Shown: in pieces, positions 31,711 through 39,088 of the stretch
How positions within the stretch are numbered: position 1 is the stretch's first letter
Layout: every line of letters starts with the position of its first letter
Program-made: the position numbers and the translations under genes
Source of the DNA: Streptomyces iconiensis
GTDB lineage: Bacteria > Actinomycetota > Actinomycetes > Streptomycetales > Streptomycetaceae
Length of the DNA stretch: 64,000 bases
Assembly: GCF_028657195.3 (NCBI RefSeq)
Contig: NZ_JANCPR020000014.1
Coordinates: forward strand, 62,001 to 126,000
Direction of reading: 5' to 3'
The notes under the pieces: generated by a model
Told to the model about the DNA's origin: nothing
The model's database searches: none
Seen by the model: only the letters and a program-made list of their open reading frames with translations

Positions 31711-33374
31711 GTGCCCGCCACGGTGCTCCCGCCGAACAGCCGGCCGTCGCCCCCGTCTACGACGAACCCGACCTGCTCCGCGACCAGTTCAGGCAACTTC
31801 TGCGCTACCGCCTGCTGATCCTTCTCGGCCTCGTGCTCGGCCTGCTCGGCGGCGGCTGGCTGGCCGTACGCGGTGGCGACTCCTACACCGCCGCCACCGA
31901 GACCACCGTGCAGCTCCTCACCACCGACTCGCCGGGCGAGGAGAAGGCGCGCGGCGAGATCAGCATGGGCTCCGAGCGGCGCACCGCGCTCAGCAGCGTC
32001 GTCGCCTCCCGCGCGGCGAAGGAACTGAAGTCCCGCACCGACCCCGCCAAGCTCGCCGCCGACCTCCAGGTCACCAACCCGCCCGAGACGCAGATGCTGC
32101 GCTTCGCCTACACGGCCGCCGGCCCACGGGCCGCGGCCGACGGCGCCAACGCGTTCGCGCGTGCCTACCTCGACAGCCGCCAGGGGGAGGCGCTCGAACG
32201 CATCGAGCGCATGGTCGCCGCCTACGAGAAGCAGCGCAAACCCCTGGTCAAGGAGCGCGACCGGCTCGCCGACGAGATCGCGGGGGCCGGTGACAAGGGC
32301 GCACTCGACGGCACCGTCTCCGCGCACGCCTCGCTGGTCAGCAGCATCGCCGAGATCAACAGCAGGATCAGCAACCTCCAGGCGCAGGACACCACGCCGG
32401 GACGCGTCGTCACCCGGGCCACCCCGCCCGCCACGCCCTCGGGCCCCGGGCTCGGCCTCATGCTCGGCCTCGGCGCCGCCGTCGGCATCGGCCTCGGGCT
32501 GCTCGCCGCCTGGGTCCGCCTCGTGTTCGACCCCGCTGTGCGCACCCCGGGCGACGTCGTACGCGCCCTGCACGCGCCCGTACTCGGCGCGCTGCCCCGC
32601 ACCCGGCGAGGGGGCCAGGGCTCGCTCCTGGCGGAGGGGCGGCTCGCTGAGGAGTACCGTTCCGTCGCGTTCCGTCTCGCCTACGACGGCACGTTCGCGC
32701 ACCGCCGCCGCGTCCTGGTCGTCTCCCCGCGCGGCAGCATCGAGACGGCGCTCGCCTGCTCCGTCAACCTCTCGGCATCCTTCGCCGAGATGGGCAAGGA
32801 CGTCCTCCTCATCGAGGCCGATCTGCGGACGCCCTCGCTCACCGACCAGCTGCGCCAGGCCGACGGCGTCCAGCCCGGCTGGGCCCGCGCACCGGGTCAC
32901 GGCACGATCGGCTGGCCCGCCGGACACCGTGTGCCCATCGACGCGGGGGAGTCCGGCGTCTTCGACCTGGTGCCCGGCCGCCGCGTCAGCAAGGTGCCGC
33001 GCGCGCTCACCTCGTCGGCCGTCACCCAACTCATCGCGCACGCCGAGGCCAAGGACTCCGTCCTCGTCGTCCTCGCCCCCGCCGTGCTCTCCTACGCCGA
33101 CGCCATCGCACTCATCGACCGCGTCGACTGCGTGCTCATCGTCTGCGACCCGCGCGATGTGCGGCGCGACGACCTCGCCCGGGTACGGGAGCTGGTGGCG
33201 GGTGCGGGCGGCGCCGTGCTCGGTGCGCTCCTGCACTCCCAGGGCAGCGGCACCCACGACACCAAGCGCGCCCCGACACCTCCGTCCCCGCCCTCGCACC
33301 GCAACTCCCGCCCCGCACCGGGCCCTGCGCGGGACCACAGCGAGACGGTCGGGTTACGGGTCATCGACCGATGA
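31707..33374 (+). CDS. Wzz/Wzc-like polysaccharide co-polymerase with degenerate P-loop
   Basis: A 555-residue inner-membrane protein. One transmembrane segment is at residues 32-50 (YRLLILLGLVLGLLGGGWLA), then an extracytoplasmic Wzz region with coiled-coil character (EALERIERMVAAYEKQRKPL), a second segment around 250 (LGLMLGLGAAVGIGLGLLAA) and a cytoplasmic BY-kinase-like domain. In that domain the Walker A is lost (VVSPRGSIETALACSVNLSA in place of GxxGxGKT) but Walker A' VLLIEADLRTPSL remains. No C-terminal Tyr cluster is present. It probably controls chain length without kinase activity (inference). Start is fixed by the ATGA overlap. Confidence 0.8.
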   Translation: MSARHGAPAEQPAVAPVYDEPDLLRDQFRQLLRYRLLILLGLVLGLLGGGWLAVRGGDSYTAATETTVQLLTTDSPGEEKARGEISMGSERRTALSSVVASRAAKELKSRTDPAKLAADLQVTNPPETQMLRFAYTAAGPRAAADGANAFARAYLDSRQGEALERIERMVAAYEKQRKPLVKERDRLADEIAGAGDKGALDGTVSAHASLVSSIAEINSRISNLQAQDTTPGRVVTRATPPATPSGPGLGLMLGLGAAVGIGLGLLAAWVRLVFDPAVRTPGDVVRALHAPVLGALPRTRRGGQGSLLAEGRLAEEYRSVAFRLAYDGTFAHRRRVLVVSPRGSIETALACSVNLSASFAEMGKDVLLIEADLRTPSLTDQLRQADGVQPGWARAPGHGTIGWPAGHRVPIDAGESGVFDLVPGRRVSKVPRALTSSAVTQLIAHAEAKDSVLVVLAPAVLSYADAIALIDRVDCVLIVCDPRDVRRDDLARVRELVAGAGGAVLGALLHSQGSGTHDTKRAPTPPSPPSHRNSRPAPGPARDHSETVGLRVIDR

Positions 33375-33376
33375 GC

Positions 33377-33421
33377 GCCCTCTCTCCCGCGCCCCTCTCT
33401 CCCGCGCCCCTCTCTTCCGCG
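33377..33421 (+). repeat. Three 15-bp tandem repeats
   Basis: Three copies of a 15-mer ending CTCTCTCCCGCG follow directly after the Wzz-like stop. An ATG overlapping that stop (33371) opens a 98-codon frame through them, but it is out of frame with the flippase and looks non-coding. Confidence 0.75.
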
Positions 33422-33636
33422 CCCCGCCCCCGCGCCCGGCCGCCGGCCGGGAAGCACCCCCACTTCCCGGAACCGGGGGACAGGCGCCAGGGGGGCGCCC
33501 CGCAGGCGCGCGGGACGGTGACGAGTGCGGCGGCTCCGCCGCGTGGGCGCGACAAGCCGCACGGCACCCGCACCCGCCCCCGAAGACACACCCGAAGACA
33601 CACCCCGGGCGGCACCGCCGGCGGGGAGCGCTCAGC

Positions 33637-34977
33637 GTGGCGCGCTCGTGGAGGTCGGCGCCGGTGACCAGGGCACCCCGCCACCGCAGAACCCGACCGG
33701 CCAGGTCGCAAGGGCTGCGCCCCCGTACGGCCATCGTCTGTTCCATAGCCGACCAAGGCGTGGCAGCGCTGACGAACATCGCGGTCCTCGTCGTCGCCGC
33801 ACGGCAGTCGACGGCGGCCGGCTTCGCGGTCTTCTCGCTGGTCTACATGGTGTTCACGGTGCTGCTGGGACTCAGCGTGGCGTATGTGGGCCAGGCGCTG
33901 GTGCTGGAGAAGGGCGAGCCCCGCGCCGTGGCGGGCGCGTGCAGGTCGGCCGTATGGTTCACGGCCACCGCTTCGGCCGCGCTGGGGGTTCCGGCCGCCG
34001 CGGTCCTGTGGGTGCTGGGCGGCGACACGACGGCGGGGCTGGCCGCGCTGGGCCTGGTGCTGCCCGTCGTGCTGACGCAGGACACGGCGCGGTACGCGTT
34101 CTCGACGCTGCGCCTGCCCCAGCACGCCCTGGCCGCCGACATGGTGCGGCTCGCCGCCGTCGTGCCCGCGCTCGCGGCGCAGCCGCACGACGCGAGCGCG
34201 GCGCGGCTGATCGGGGTGTGGGGCCTGTCGGCGCTGCCCGCGCTGGGGCTGGCGCTGGGGCTGCTGTGGCGCCGGGTGCGCGGCACGGACCGGGACCTGC
34301 GCCGCTATCTGCGCAGGGGCCATCTGGGCCGCAGGTTCGCCGTGGAGTTCGGGGTGGGCAACGCGGGCACACAGCTGGCCGTCATCGGCCTCGGTCTGCT
34401 CGCCAACCCGCTGGCCGTGGGCGCGCTGCGCGGGGCCACGACGCTCTACGGACCGATGAACGTGCTGTTCAACGCGGCGACCGGGTTCGGCCCTCCGCTC
34501 CTCAACCGCGGCAGCCCGCGCAGCGCTTCGCGCGCGGCCTTCGCGGCGGGCTCCGTACTGGCCGTGCTGGCCGCGGCGTGGACGGTGGCGCTGATGCTGC
34601 TGCCCGCCACATACGGCGAGAAGCTGCTGGGCGACACCTGGGCCGCCGCCTCGCAGCTGCTGCCGGCGACGGGCAGCCAGTACGCGGCGATGGCGCTGGG
34701 CACGTGCGGGCTGCTGACGCTGCGGGTGCTGCGGCCCCGTACGACGCTCCCGATCCAGCTGGTGTTCTCGCTGCTTTCGGTGGGCTTCATGCTGGGCGGC
34801 TACGTTCTCGGCGGCGTACTCGGCGCCGCCTGGGGCCTGGCACTGGGCTCGGCGGCCAAGGGCGCGGCCAGCTGGCTGCGGGTGCTGCGCGTGCTCCGTA
34901 CTCCGGACCGCGAGGGCGGCCCGCGGCACGGGGCCGTCAGCGCAGCTGGTTCCGGCGGTCCTGGCGGAACGTCGTGA
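33637..34977 (+). CDS. Wzx-like oligosaccharide flippase
   Basis: A 446-residue membrane protein with about 12 hydrophobic segments and no periplasmic domains, fitting the MOP superfamily that flips lipid-linked repeat units. The first helix is preceded by a basic N-terminus (RTRPARSQGLRPRTAIV). Recognisable are GVAALTNIAVLVVAARQSTAAG in TM1 (split GVAALTNIAVL/VVAARQSTAAG), typical of Streptomyces flippases, and AVIGLGLLANPLAVGALRG. GTG 33637 follows GGGGAG; the 262 bp before it are repeat-rich and hold no credible gene. It converges on the polymerase gene with a 41-bp overlap. Confidence 0.75.
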   Translation: MARSWRSAPVTRAPRHRRTRPARSQGLRPRTAIVCSIADQGVAALTNIAVLVVAARQSTAAGFAVFSLVYMVFTVLLGLSVAYVGQALVLEKGEPRAVAGACRSAVWFTATASAALGVPAAAVLWVLGGDTTAGLAALGLVLPVVLTQDTARYAFSTLRLPQHALAADMVRLAAVVPALAAQPHDASAARLIGVWGLSALPALGLALGLLWRRVRGTDRDLRRYLRRGHLGRRFAVEFGVGNAGTQLAVIGLGLLANPLAVGALRGATTLYGPMNVLFNAATGFGPPLLNRGSPRSASRAAFAAGSVLAVLAAAWTVALMLLPATYGEKLLGDTWAAASQLLPATGSQYAAMALGTCGLLTLRVLRPRTTLPIQLVFSLLSVGFMLGGYVLGGVLGAAWGLALGSAAKGAASWLRVLRVLRTPDREGGPRHGAVSAAGSGGPGGTS

Positions 34978-36400
34978 CCAGCAGGACGCACATCACGGCG
35001 ATGCCCACCCTCCCCATGCCCTGCAGCAGCGAGCCGCGCAGCAGGATGAAGCTGTAGCCCGCGATGAGCGGCACGACGACGGCCGGGACATTGCCCGGCC
35101 CGCTGTCGTCGGCTGTGCGCCGCACATAGCGGCGGTCGGCGCGCGCGGCGGCGTAGCCCACCCCGGCGAAGCCGAGTGCCATCCCCAACGGGCCGAAGTC
35201 CAGCCAGAATTCGGCCCACAGCGGCGAGGACAGGTTCGGGTACGGCATGCCCATCCACTCACCGACCCGCGTGCCCGGGTCGTGCGGCTTGTCCGTCCAC
35301 ACCGAGCGGGGGACGAAGAAGAAGACGGTGCCCGCGAGCTGCCTGCCGTAGCTGTGGCCCTCGCCCGTGCCGACGAACGTGATCGTGTTGGCGACCATGC
35401 CCGTCTGGTCGTAGTCCTTCATCGTCAGCGGCTCCAGCAGCGACCCCGACGGCTGAGGCCGGTCGGTGCCCTCCTCGTAGCGGAACCTGTCGGCGAACGG
35501 GAACACCACCAGCGCGATGGCCACGCCCAGCGCCAGCGCGGCCCTGTACATCACGGGGCTGCGCGGGAACGCGGTGAACAGCAGCGAGAACAGGACGGTC
35601 AGGAACCAGTAACGCGGGTTCGAGATCGGGTTGTTGACGATCGCGTTCAGGCCCACCATCGCCACCCACAGCGTCAGCACGAGCGGACTGCGGCGTGCCG
35701 TGCGCGAGGTGACCAGCCAGCGGGTGAGGAAGAGCAGCGCGAGCAGCGCGGGTACCGTACCGAACCCGCGCAGGAAAGCGGAGCCGGCCTCCGATGCCGC
35801 CTCGGCGCCCGCAGCGCCCTGCACCGACTCGGTGATCTCCTGCCGGTTGCTGAAGAAGACGGCGGGGCCGCCGAGTTGGGTCACCAGCAGTCCGCTGCCC
35901 GCCACGGCGAGCAGGACCAGCAGGTACAGGCGCGTCCTGTGCACCGTCGCGGGGGGCCGTTGGTTGCCGCCCATCCTGGTACGCAGCGACGGTCTGTGCC
36001 GCGCCAGCACGGCGCCCAGGTCGAAGGCGACGATGCCGGCCAGCACCAGCGCAGCCGCCAGCACCGTGTCCGACCTCGGGCCCACCACCGGTGTGGGGGT
36101 GCGCTCCAGTACGGCCTGGGCCAGCGGCGCCACCCCCATCGCGATGTAGATGAACAGCCAGAACGAGCCCTGGACCAGGCGGCGTCGGGGACTGAGCACC
36201 ATGGCGGCCAGGCGGGTGCCCGAGTAGCAGCAGATGACGATCTGGAGCCAGTAGGCGGCGTCGTGCGTGCCGGGCCCCGGCTGGACGGCAACGGCGCCTG
36301 GGAGCACCGCGACCAGCGCGAGCACCAGCGGCACCGTGAGGGCGCGCGACAGCACGGCGCGCGGCGCCGTACGGCGTATCCACGCCTGTGTGGTGGTCAT
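34937..36400 (-). CDS. Wzy-like O-antigen/exopolysaccharide polymerase
   Basis: A 487-residue multi-spanning protein with about 11 hydrophobic segments and a large loop (SNRQEITESVQGAAGAEAASE region) between the middle ones. The arrangement and the late motif FFFVPRSVWTDKPHDPGTRVGEW (split FFFVPRSVWTDK/PHDPGTRVGEW) match the oligosaccharide repeat-unit polymerase (Wzy/EpsG-like) family, where a conserved Arg pair binds the glycan. ATG 36400 sits in the divergent promoter region shared with the GT4 gene at 36527. Polymerase, flippase and Wzz-like protein together indicate a Wzx/Wzy-dependent pathway. Confidence 0.78.
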   Translation of the reverse strand: MTTTQAWIRRTAPRAVLSRALTVPLVLALVAVLPGAVAVQPGPGTHDAAYWLQIVICCYSGTRLAAMVLSPRRRLVQGSFWLFIYIAMGVAPLAQAVLERTPTPVVGPRSDTVLAAALVLAGIVAFDLGAVLARHRPSLRTRMGGNQRPPATVHRTRLYLLVLLAVAGSGLLVTQLGGPAVFFSNRQEITESVQGAAGAEAASEAGSAFLRGFGTVPALLALLFLTRWLVTSRTARRSPLVLTLWVAMVGLNAIVNNPISNPRYWFLTVLFSLLFTAFPRSPVMYRAALALGVAIALVVFPFADRFRYEEGTDRPQPSGSLLEPLTMKDYDQTGMVANTITFVGTGEGHSYGRQLAGTVFFFVPRSVWTDKPHDPGTRVGEWMGMPYPNLSSPLWAEFWLDFGPLGMALGFAGVGYAAARADRRYVRRTADDSGPGNVPAVVVPLIAGYSFILLRGSLLQGMGRVGIAVMCVLLVTTFRQDRRNQLR

Positions 36401-36526
36401 GCGGCTGCCCGCCCGTACCCGGTGTACCCGGTGGGCCCCGTGCGACCGGCGGGGGCATATTTCATGGTTTGCGCTACTCTCTCCCTCACGCGCCCGTGCC
36501 GGGCGCCGTTGTGAGGGGGGCTCACG

Positions 36527-37768
36527 GTGAAGGTTCTGCACGTCGTCACGCTGCACACACCGACGCACGACTTCGGGGGGCCGACGCGGGTCGCGCTCAA
36601 CCTGTGCAGGGGGTTGCGCGCGCGAGGCGACAAGGCCGTGCTCGTCGCGCTGGGCGACGGCTTCGAGGGGGAGCTGCCGCGCGAGGTCGACGGTGTGCCC
36701 GTGCGCCTGTTCCAGGCCCGCCATGTGCTGCCGAGGTTCGAGGTGAGCGGCATCACCTCGCCCGCGATGCTGGCGGGCGCACGCCGCATGATGCGCTCGG
36801 CCGACGTCGTGCACGTCCATCTGATGCGCGACCTGGTGACCCTGCCGATGGCGCTGATCGCGGCACGGATGGGCCGGCCGCTCGTGCTCCAGACGCACGG
36901 GATGATCGACCCGACGGAGAAGCGGGTCGCCAGGGCCGTGGACGTGCTGGGGCTGCGCTGGGTGCTGGGCAAGGCGGACGCGGTGCTCCATCTGACCGCG
37001 AAGGAGCGGGAGTTGACGGCAGCCGTGGCGGAACCCGGCCGGATGGCCCCCGCGCACCGGCTGGTCAACGGGGTCGAGCCGCAGTCCATGCGGGCCGCAG
37101 CCGCACCCGGCAGGCCGCCGACGGTGCTGTACTGCGCGCGCGTCCAGGAGGGCAAGCGCCCGCGCGACTTCATCGCGGCGATGCCGACCGTGCTGGCCAA
37201 GCACCCGGAGGCACGGTTCGTGCTGGCAGGACCCGACACGGGCGCGCTGGCCGACGACATGCTGGCGCTGGCCCGTTCGCTGGGCGTGGGGCACGCGGTG
37301 GAGTACGTCGGAGCGCTGGACCACGCGGGTGTGCTGGAGCGGCTGCGCACCAGCGATGTGTACGTACTGCCCTCGGTCAAGGACGCGTTCTCCGTCTCGG
37401 TGCTGGAGTCGATGTCGGTCGGCCTGCCCGTGGTGGTGACCCGCACGAGCGGACTGGCCCCCGACGTGGCGGCGGCGGGCGCAGGGCGCCTGGTGGACAG
37501 CGACCCCGGCGCCGACAACGGCGAGCGGGTCGGACAGGCGGTGCTGGAGCTGCTGGAGCCCGCGGCCAACGCCGCGGCGTCCGAGGCGGCGTGGCGGCTC
37601 GTCCAGGACAGCTTCAGCATCGAAGCGGTCGTGGACACGCTGCGCGGGGTGTACGAACAGGCTACGCGCGTGGTCAGCGCTCGTCCCTCCCCAAGTGGTC
37701 CCGACGCTGCGGGCCCTGCCGGGCCTGCCGGGCCTGTCGCTCCAGGTCCCTCGACTCCCGCGTCTTGA
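36527..37768 (+). CDS. Glycosyltransferase family 4 protein
   Basis: A 413-residue GT-B enzyme. The N-terminal half starts KVLHVVTLHTPTHDFGGPTRVALN (split KVLHVVTLHTPT/HDFGGPTRVALN); the donor domain has VLYCARVQEGKRPRDFIAAM, RFVLAGPDTG and the nucleotide-binding EX7E-type block KDAFSVSVLESMSVGLPVVVT (KDAFSVSVLE, then SMSVGLPVVVT) with both acids positioned as in WcaL-like enzymes. GTG 36527 follows GAGGGGGG. The tail is a Gly/Pro/Ala stretch (AAGPAGPAGPVAPGPS). It overlaps the convergent GT2 gene by 95 bp. Confidence 0.87.
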   Translation: MKVLHVVTLHTPTHDFGGPTRVALNLCRGLRARGDKAVLVALGDGFEGELPREVDGVPVRLFQARHVLPRFEVSGITSPAMLAGARRMMRSADVVHVHLMRDLVTLPMALIAARMGRPLVLQTHGMIDPTEKRVARAVDVLGLRWVLGKADAVLHLTAKERELTAAVAEPGRMAPAHRLVNGVEPQSMRAAAAPGRPPTVLYCARVQEGKRPRDFIAAMPTVLAKHPEARFVLAGPDTGALADDMLALARSLGVGHAVEYVGALDHAGVLERLRTSDVYVLPSVKDAFSVSVLESMSVGLPVVVTRTSGLAPDVAAAGAGRLVDSDPGADNGERVGQAVLELLEPAANAAASEAAWRLVQDSFSIEAVVDTLRGVYEQATRVVSARPSPSGPDAAGPAGPAGPVAPGPSTPAS

Positions 37769-38576
37769 GCCCGATCTGCCAGCGGTAGAAGCTCATCGCG
37801 AGCGCGTAGTCGAAGCCGGCCCTGCCGTCGAGGAAGCCCCGCTTGTAGACGTAGGCGTAGCCGAAGGACACCAGCGGCTTGAAGGGCGCCTTGTGGAAGA
37901 GGCGCCCCTGCCGGGTCTTGGCCATCCGGATCTGCTCCCGGACGGCAGGGTGCCGCTCCAGCCACGCCTCCCAGTCCGAGTAGCGGTTGTGCCGCTCGAA
38001 CCAGGTGCGTACGGGGTCCAGGTCCCGGTGCTCGATGGGCGAGGAGAGGGCCACCACCGGCTCGGCGAGCGGCTGGTAGTGGCCCTCCTGCTCGCCCATG
38101 CCGGGCGCGGCCAGGTCGTCCGGCTCGGGGAACCGGCAGCGCGTACGGTCCAGCAGCACCCGCTTGACGATGGTGTAGCCGTGCCGCAGCCGGCGTCCGG
38201 CGAACCAGTAGCCCAGCGGGATGTCGAAGGCAGCAGGCCGTAACGTCCTGCCCTCGGTGGCCCCCGCGAACAACCGCCGCATCTCGGCGAGGAGTTCGTC
38301 GCTGGGCGTCTCGTCCCCGTCGAGGAAGAACAGCCAGTCCATGTCCGGGTACACGTGCTCCAGACACCACTGCTTCTTCTTCGGGTACGTGCCGTCCCAG
38401 GTGTAGGGCATCACCTCGGCGCCCTCCGCCTTGGCGAGCGCGCGGGTGTCGTCCGTACTGTCCGAGTCGACCACCACCACCTTCTCGAAGTGGCCGATGA
38501 CGGACCGTACGGTCGTCGCGATGTTCTCGGCCTCGTTCTTGGTCGGTATCGCGACCACCACGGGCAGCTTCTTCAC
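37674..38576 (-). CDS. Glycosyltransferase family 2 protein
   Basis: A 300-residue GT-A enzyme of the WaaE/KdtX-like group. VVVAIPTKNEAENIATTVRS starts the Rossmann half, VVVVDSDSTDD is the uridine-binding site, and WLFFLDGDETPSDELL holds the DxD metal motif. The C-terminal HNRYSDWEAWLERHPAVREQ is typical of enzymes adding a sugar to a lipid-linked acceptor. GTG 38576 is favoured by AAGGAGA at 7 nt; a GTG at 38582 overlaps the preceding stop (GTGA) and is an alternative. Operon with the lipoprotein and propeller genes upstream. Confidence 0.87.
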   Translation of the reverse strand: MKKLPVVVAIPTKNEAENIATTVRSVIGHFEKVVVVDSDSTDDTRALAKAEGAEVMPYTWDGTYPKKKQWCLEHVYPDMDWLFFLDGDETPSDELLAEMRRLFAGATEGRTLRPAAFDIPLGYWFAGRRLRHGYTIVKRVLLDRTRCRFPEPDDLAAPGMGEQEGHYQPLAEPVVALSSPIEHRDLDPVRTWFERHNRYSDWEAWLERHPAVREQIRMAKTRQGRLFHKAPFKPLVSFGYAYVYKRGFLDGRAGFDYALAMSFYRWQIGLKTRESRDLERQARQARQGPQRRDHLGRDER

Positions 38577-38578
38577 GC

Positions 38579-39088
38579 TCACTCTCCTTTTCCCGCCTTC
38601 TTGAGCAGCGGTGCGTACGTCGGGCACAGATGCCTGACAGCGGGTACGGCGTTGTCGATCTCGCCCGCTCCGAGCGCGCTGATCGCGTCCTTCTCGCTCG
38701 CGTCGGCCGTTGACCTGATCCGCGCGCACGCGGCCTCGCCCGCCTCCAGCACGGCTGCGGGCTCCAGCCCTTCGGGGACCCGGCCGACCAGGTACCTGCG
38801 CTGCTTCTTGGTGAACGAGCCTGTCGCGGGCGTCAGTCGGGCCTCGGGCACCTTCGGTTTCGCCCTGGACTTCTGGTCTCCGCCGCCCTTCGGCGCGGGG
38901 GTACTGACGCCCGCTTCCTTGTCCCGGCGCTGTTCCTGACGCCGTTCCTGACTCTGCTCCCGGGGCTCGGGCCGGGAGGTCCGGTTGTCGCCGGCCCCGC
39001 ATCCGCCGCCCCCGCATCCGGCCGTGAGGGCCGTGACGGCCGTCAGAACGACGGCCGCCACGGTGGTTCCGGCCTTACGCGCGTTCAT
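38579..39088 (-). CDS. Small exported lipoprotein, DUF732-like
   Basis: A 169-residue lipoprotein: signal peptide with lipobox LTAGC (Cys25), then a Gly/Cys patch and a 45-residue Arg/Glu/Gln-rich linker (EQSQERRQEQRRDKEAG). The C-terminal 80 residues are helical with two cysteines (EAACARIRS, RHLCPTYAPLL) and resemble DUF732-type actinobacterial secreted domains. Start and stop overlap both neighbours (ATGA with the propeller gene, GTGA with GT2), so three proteins are made from one coupled mRNA. Role in polysaccharide assembly or anchoring is inferred from position only. Confidence 0.75.
   Translation of the reverse strand: MNARKAGTTVAAVVLTAVTALTAGCGGGGCGAGDNRTSRPEPREQSQERRQEQRRDKEAGVSTPAPKGGGDQKSRAKPKVPEARLTPATGSFTKKQRRYLVGRVPEGLEPAAVLEAGEAACARIRSTADASEKDAISALGAGEIDNAVPAVRHLCPTYAPLLKKAGKGE

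Noticed and set aside
30600..33338. 912-codon minus-strand frame opposite the GT4 and Wzz-like genes
   Set aside because: Product has no recognisable domain, composition is that of an antisense shadow, and the plus strand carries two coupled, recognisable genes.
33371..33667. 98-aa frame starting at an ATGA overlap after the Wzz-like gene
   Set aside because: Opens through 15-bp repeats into Arg/Pro-rich sequence with no domain and is out of frame with the flippase; no separate ribosome site.
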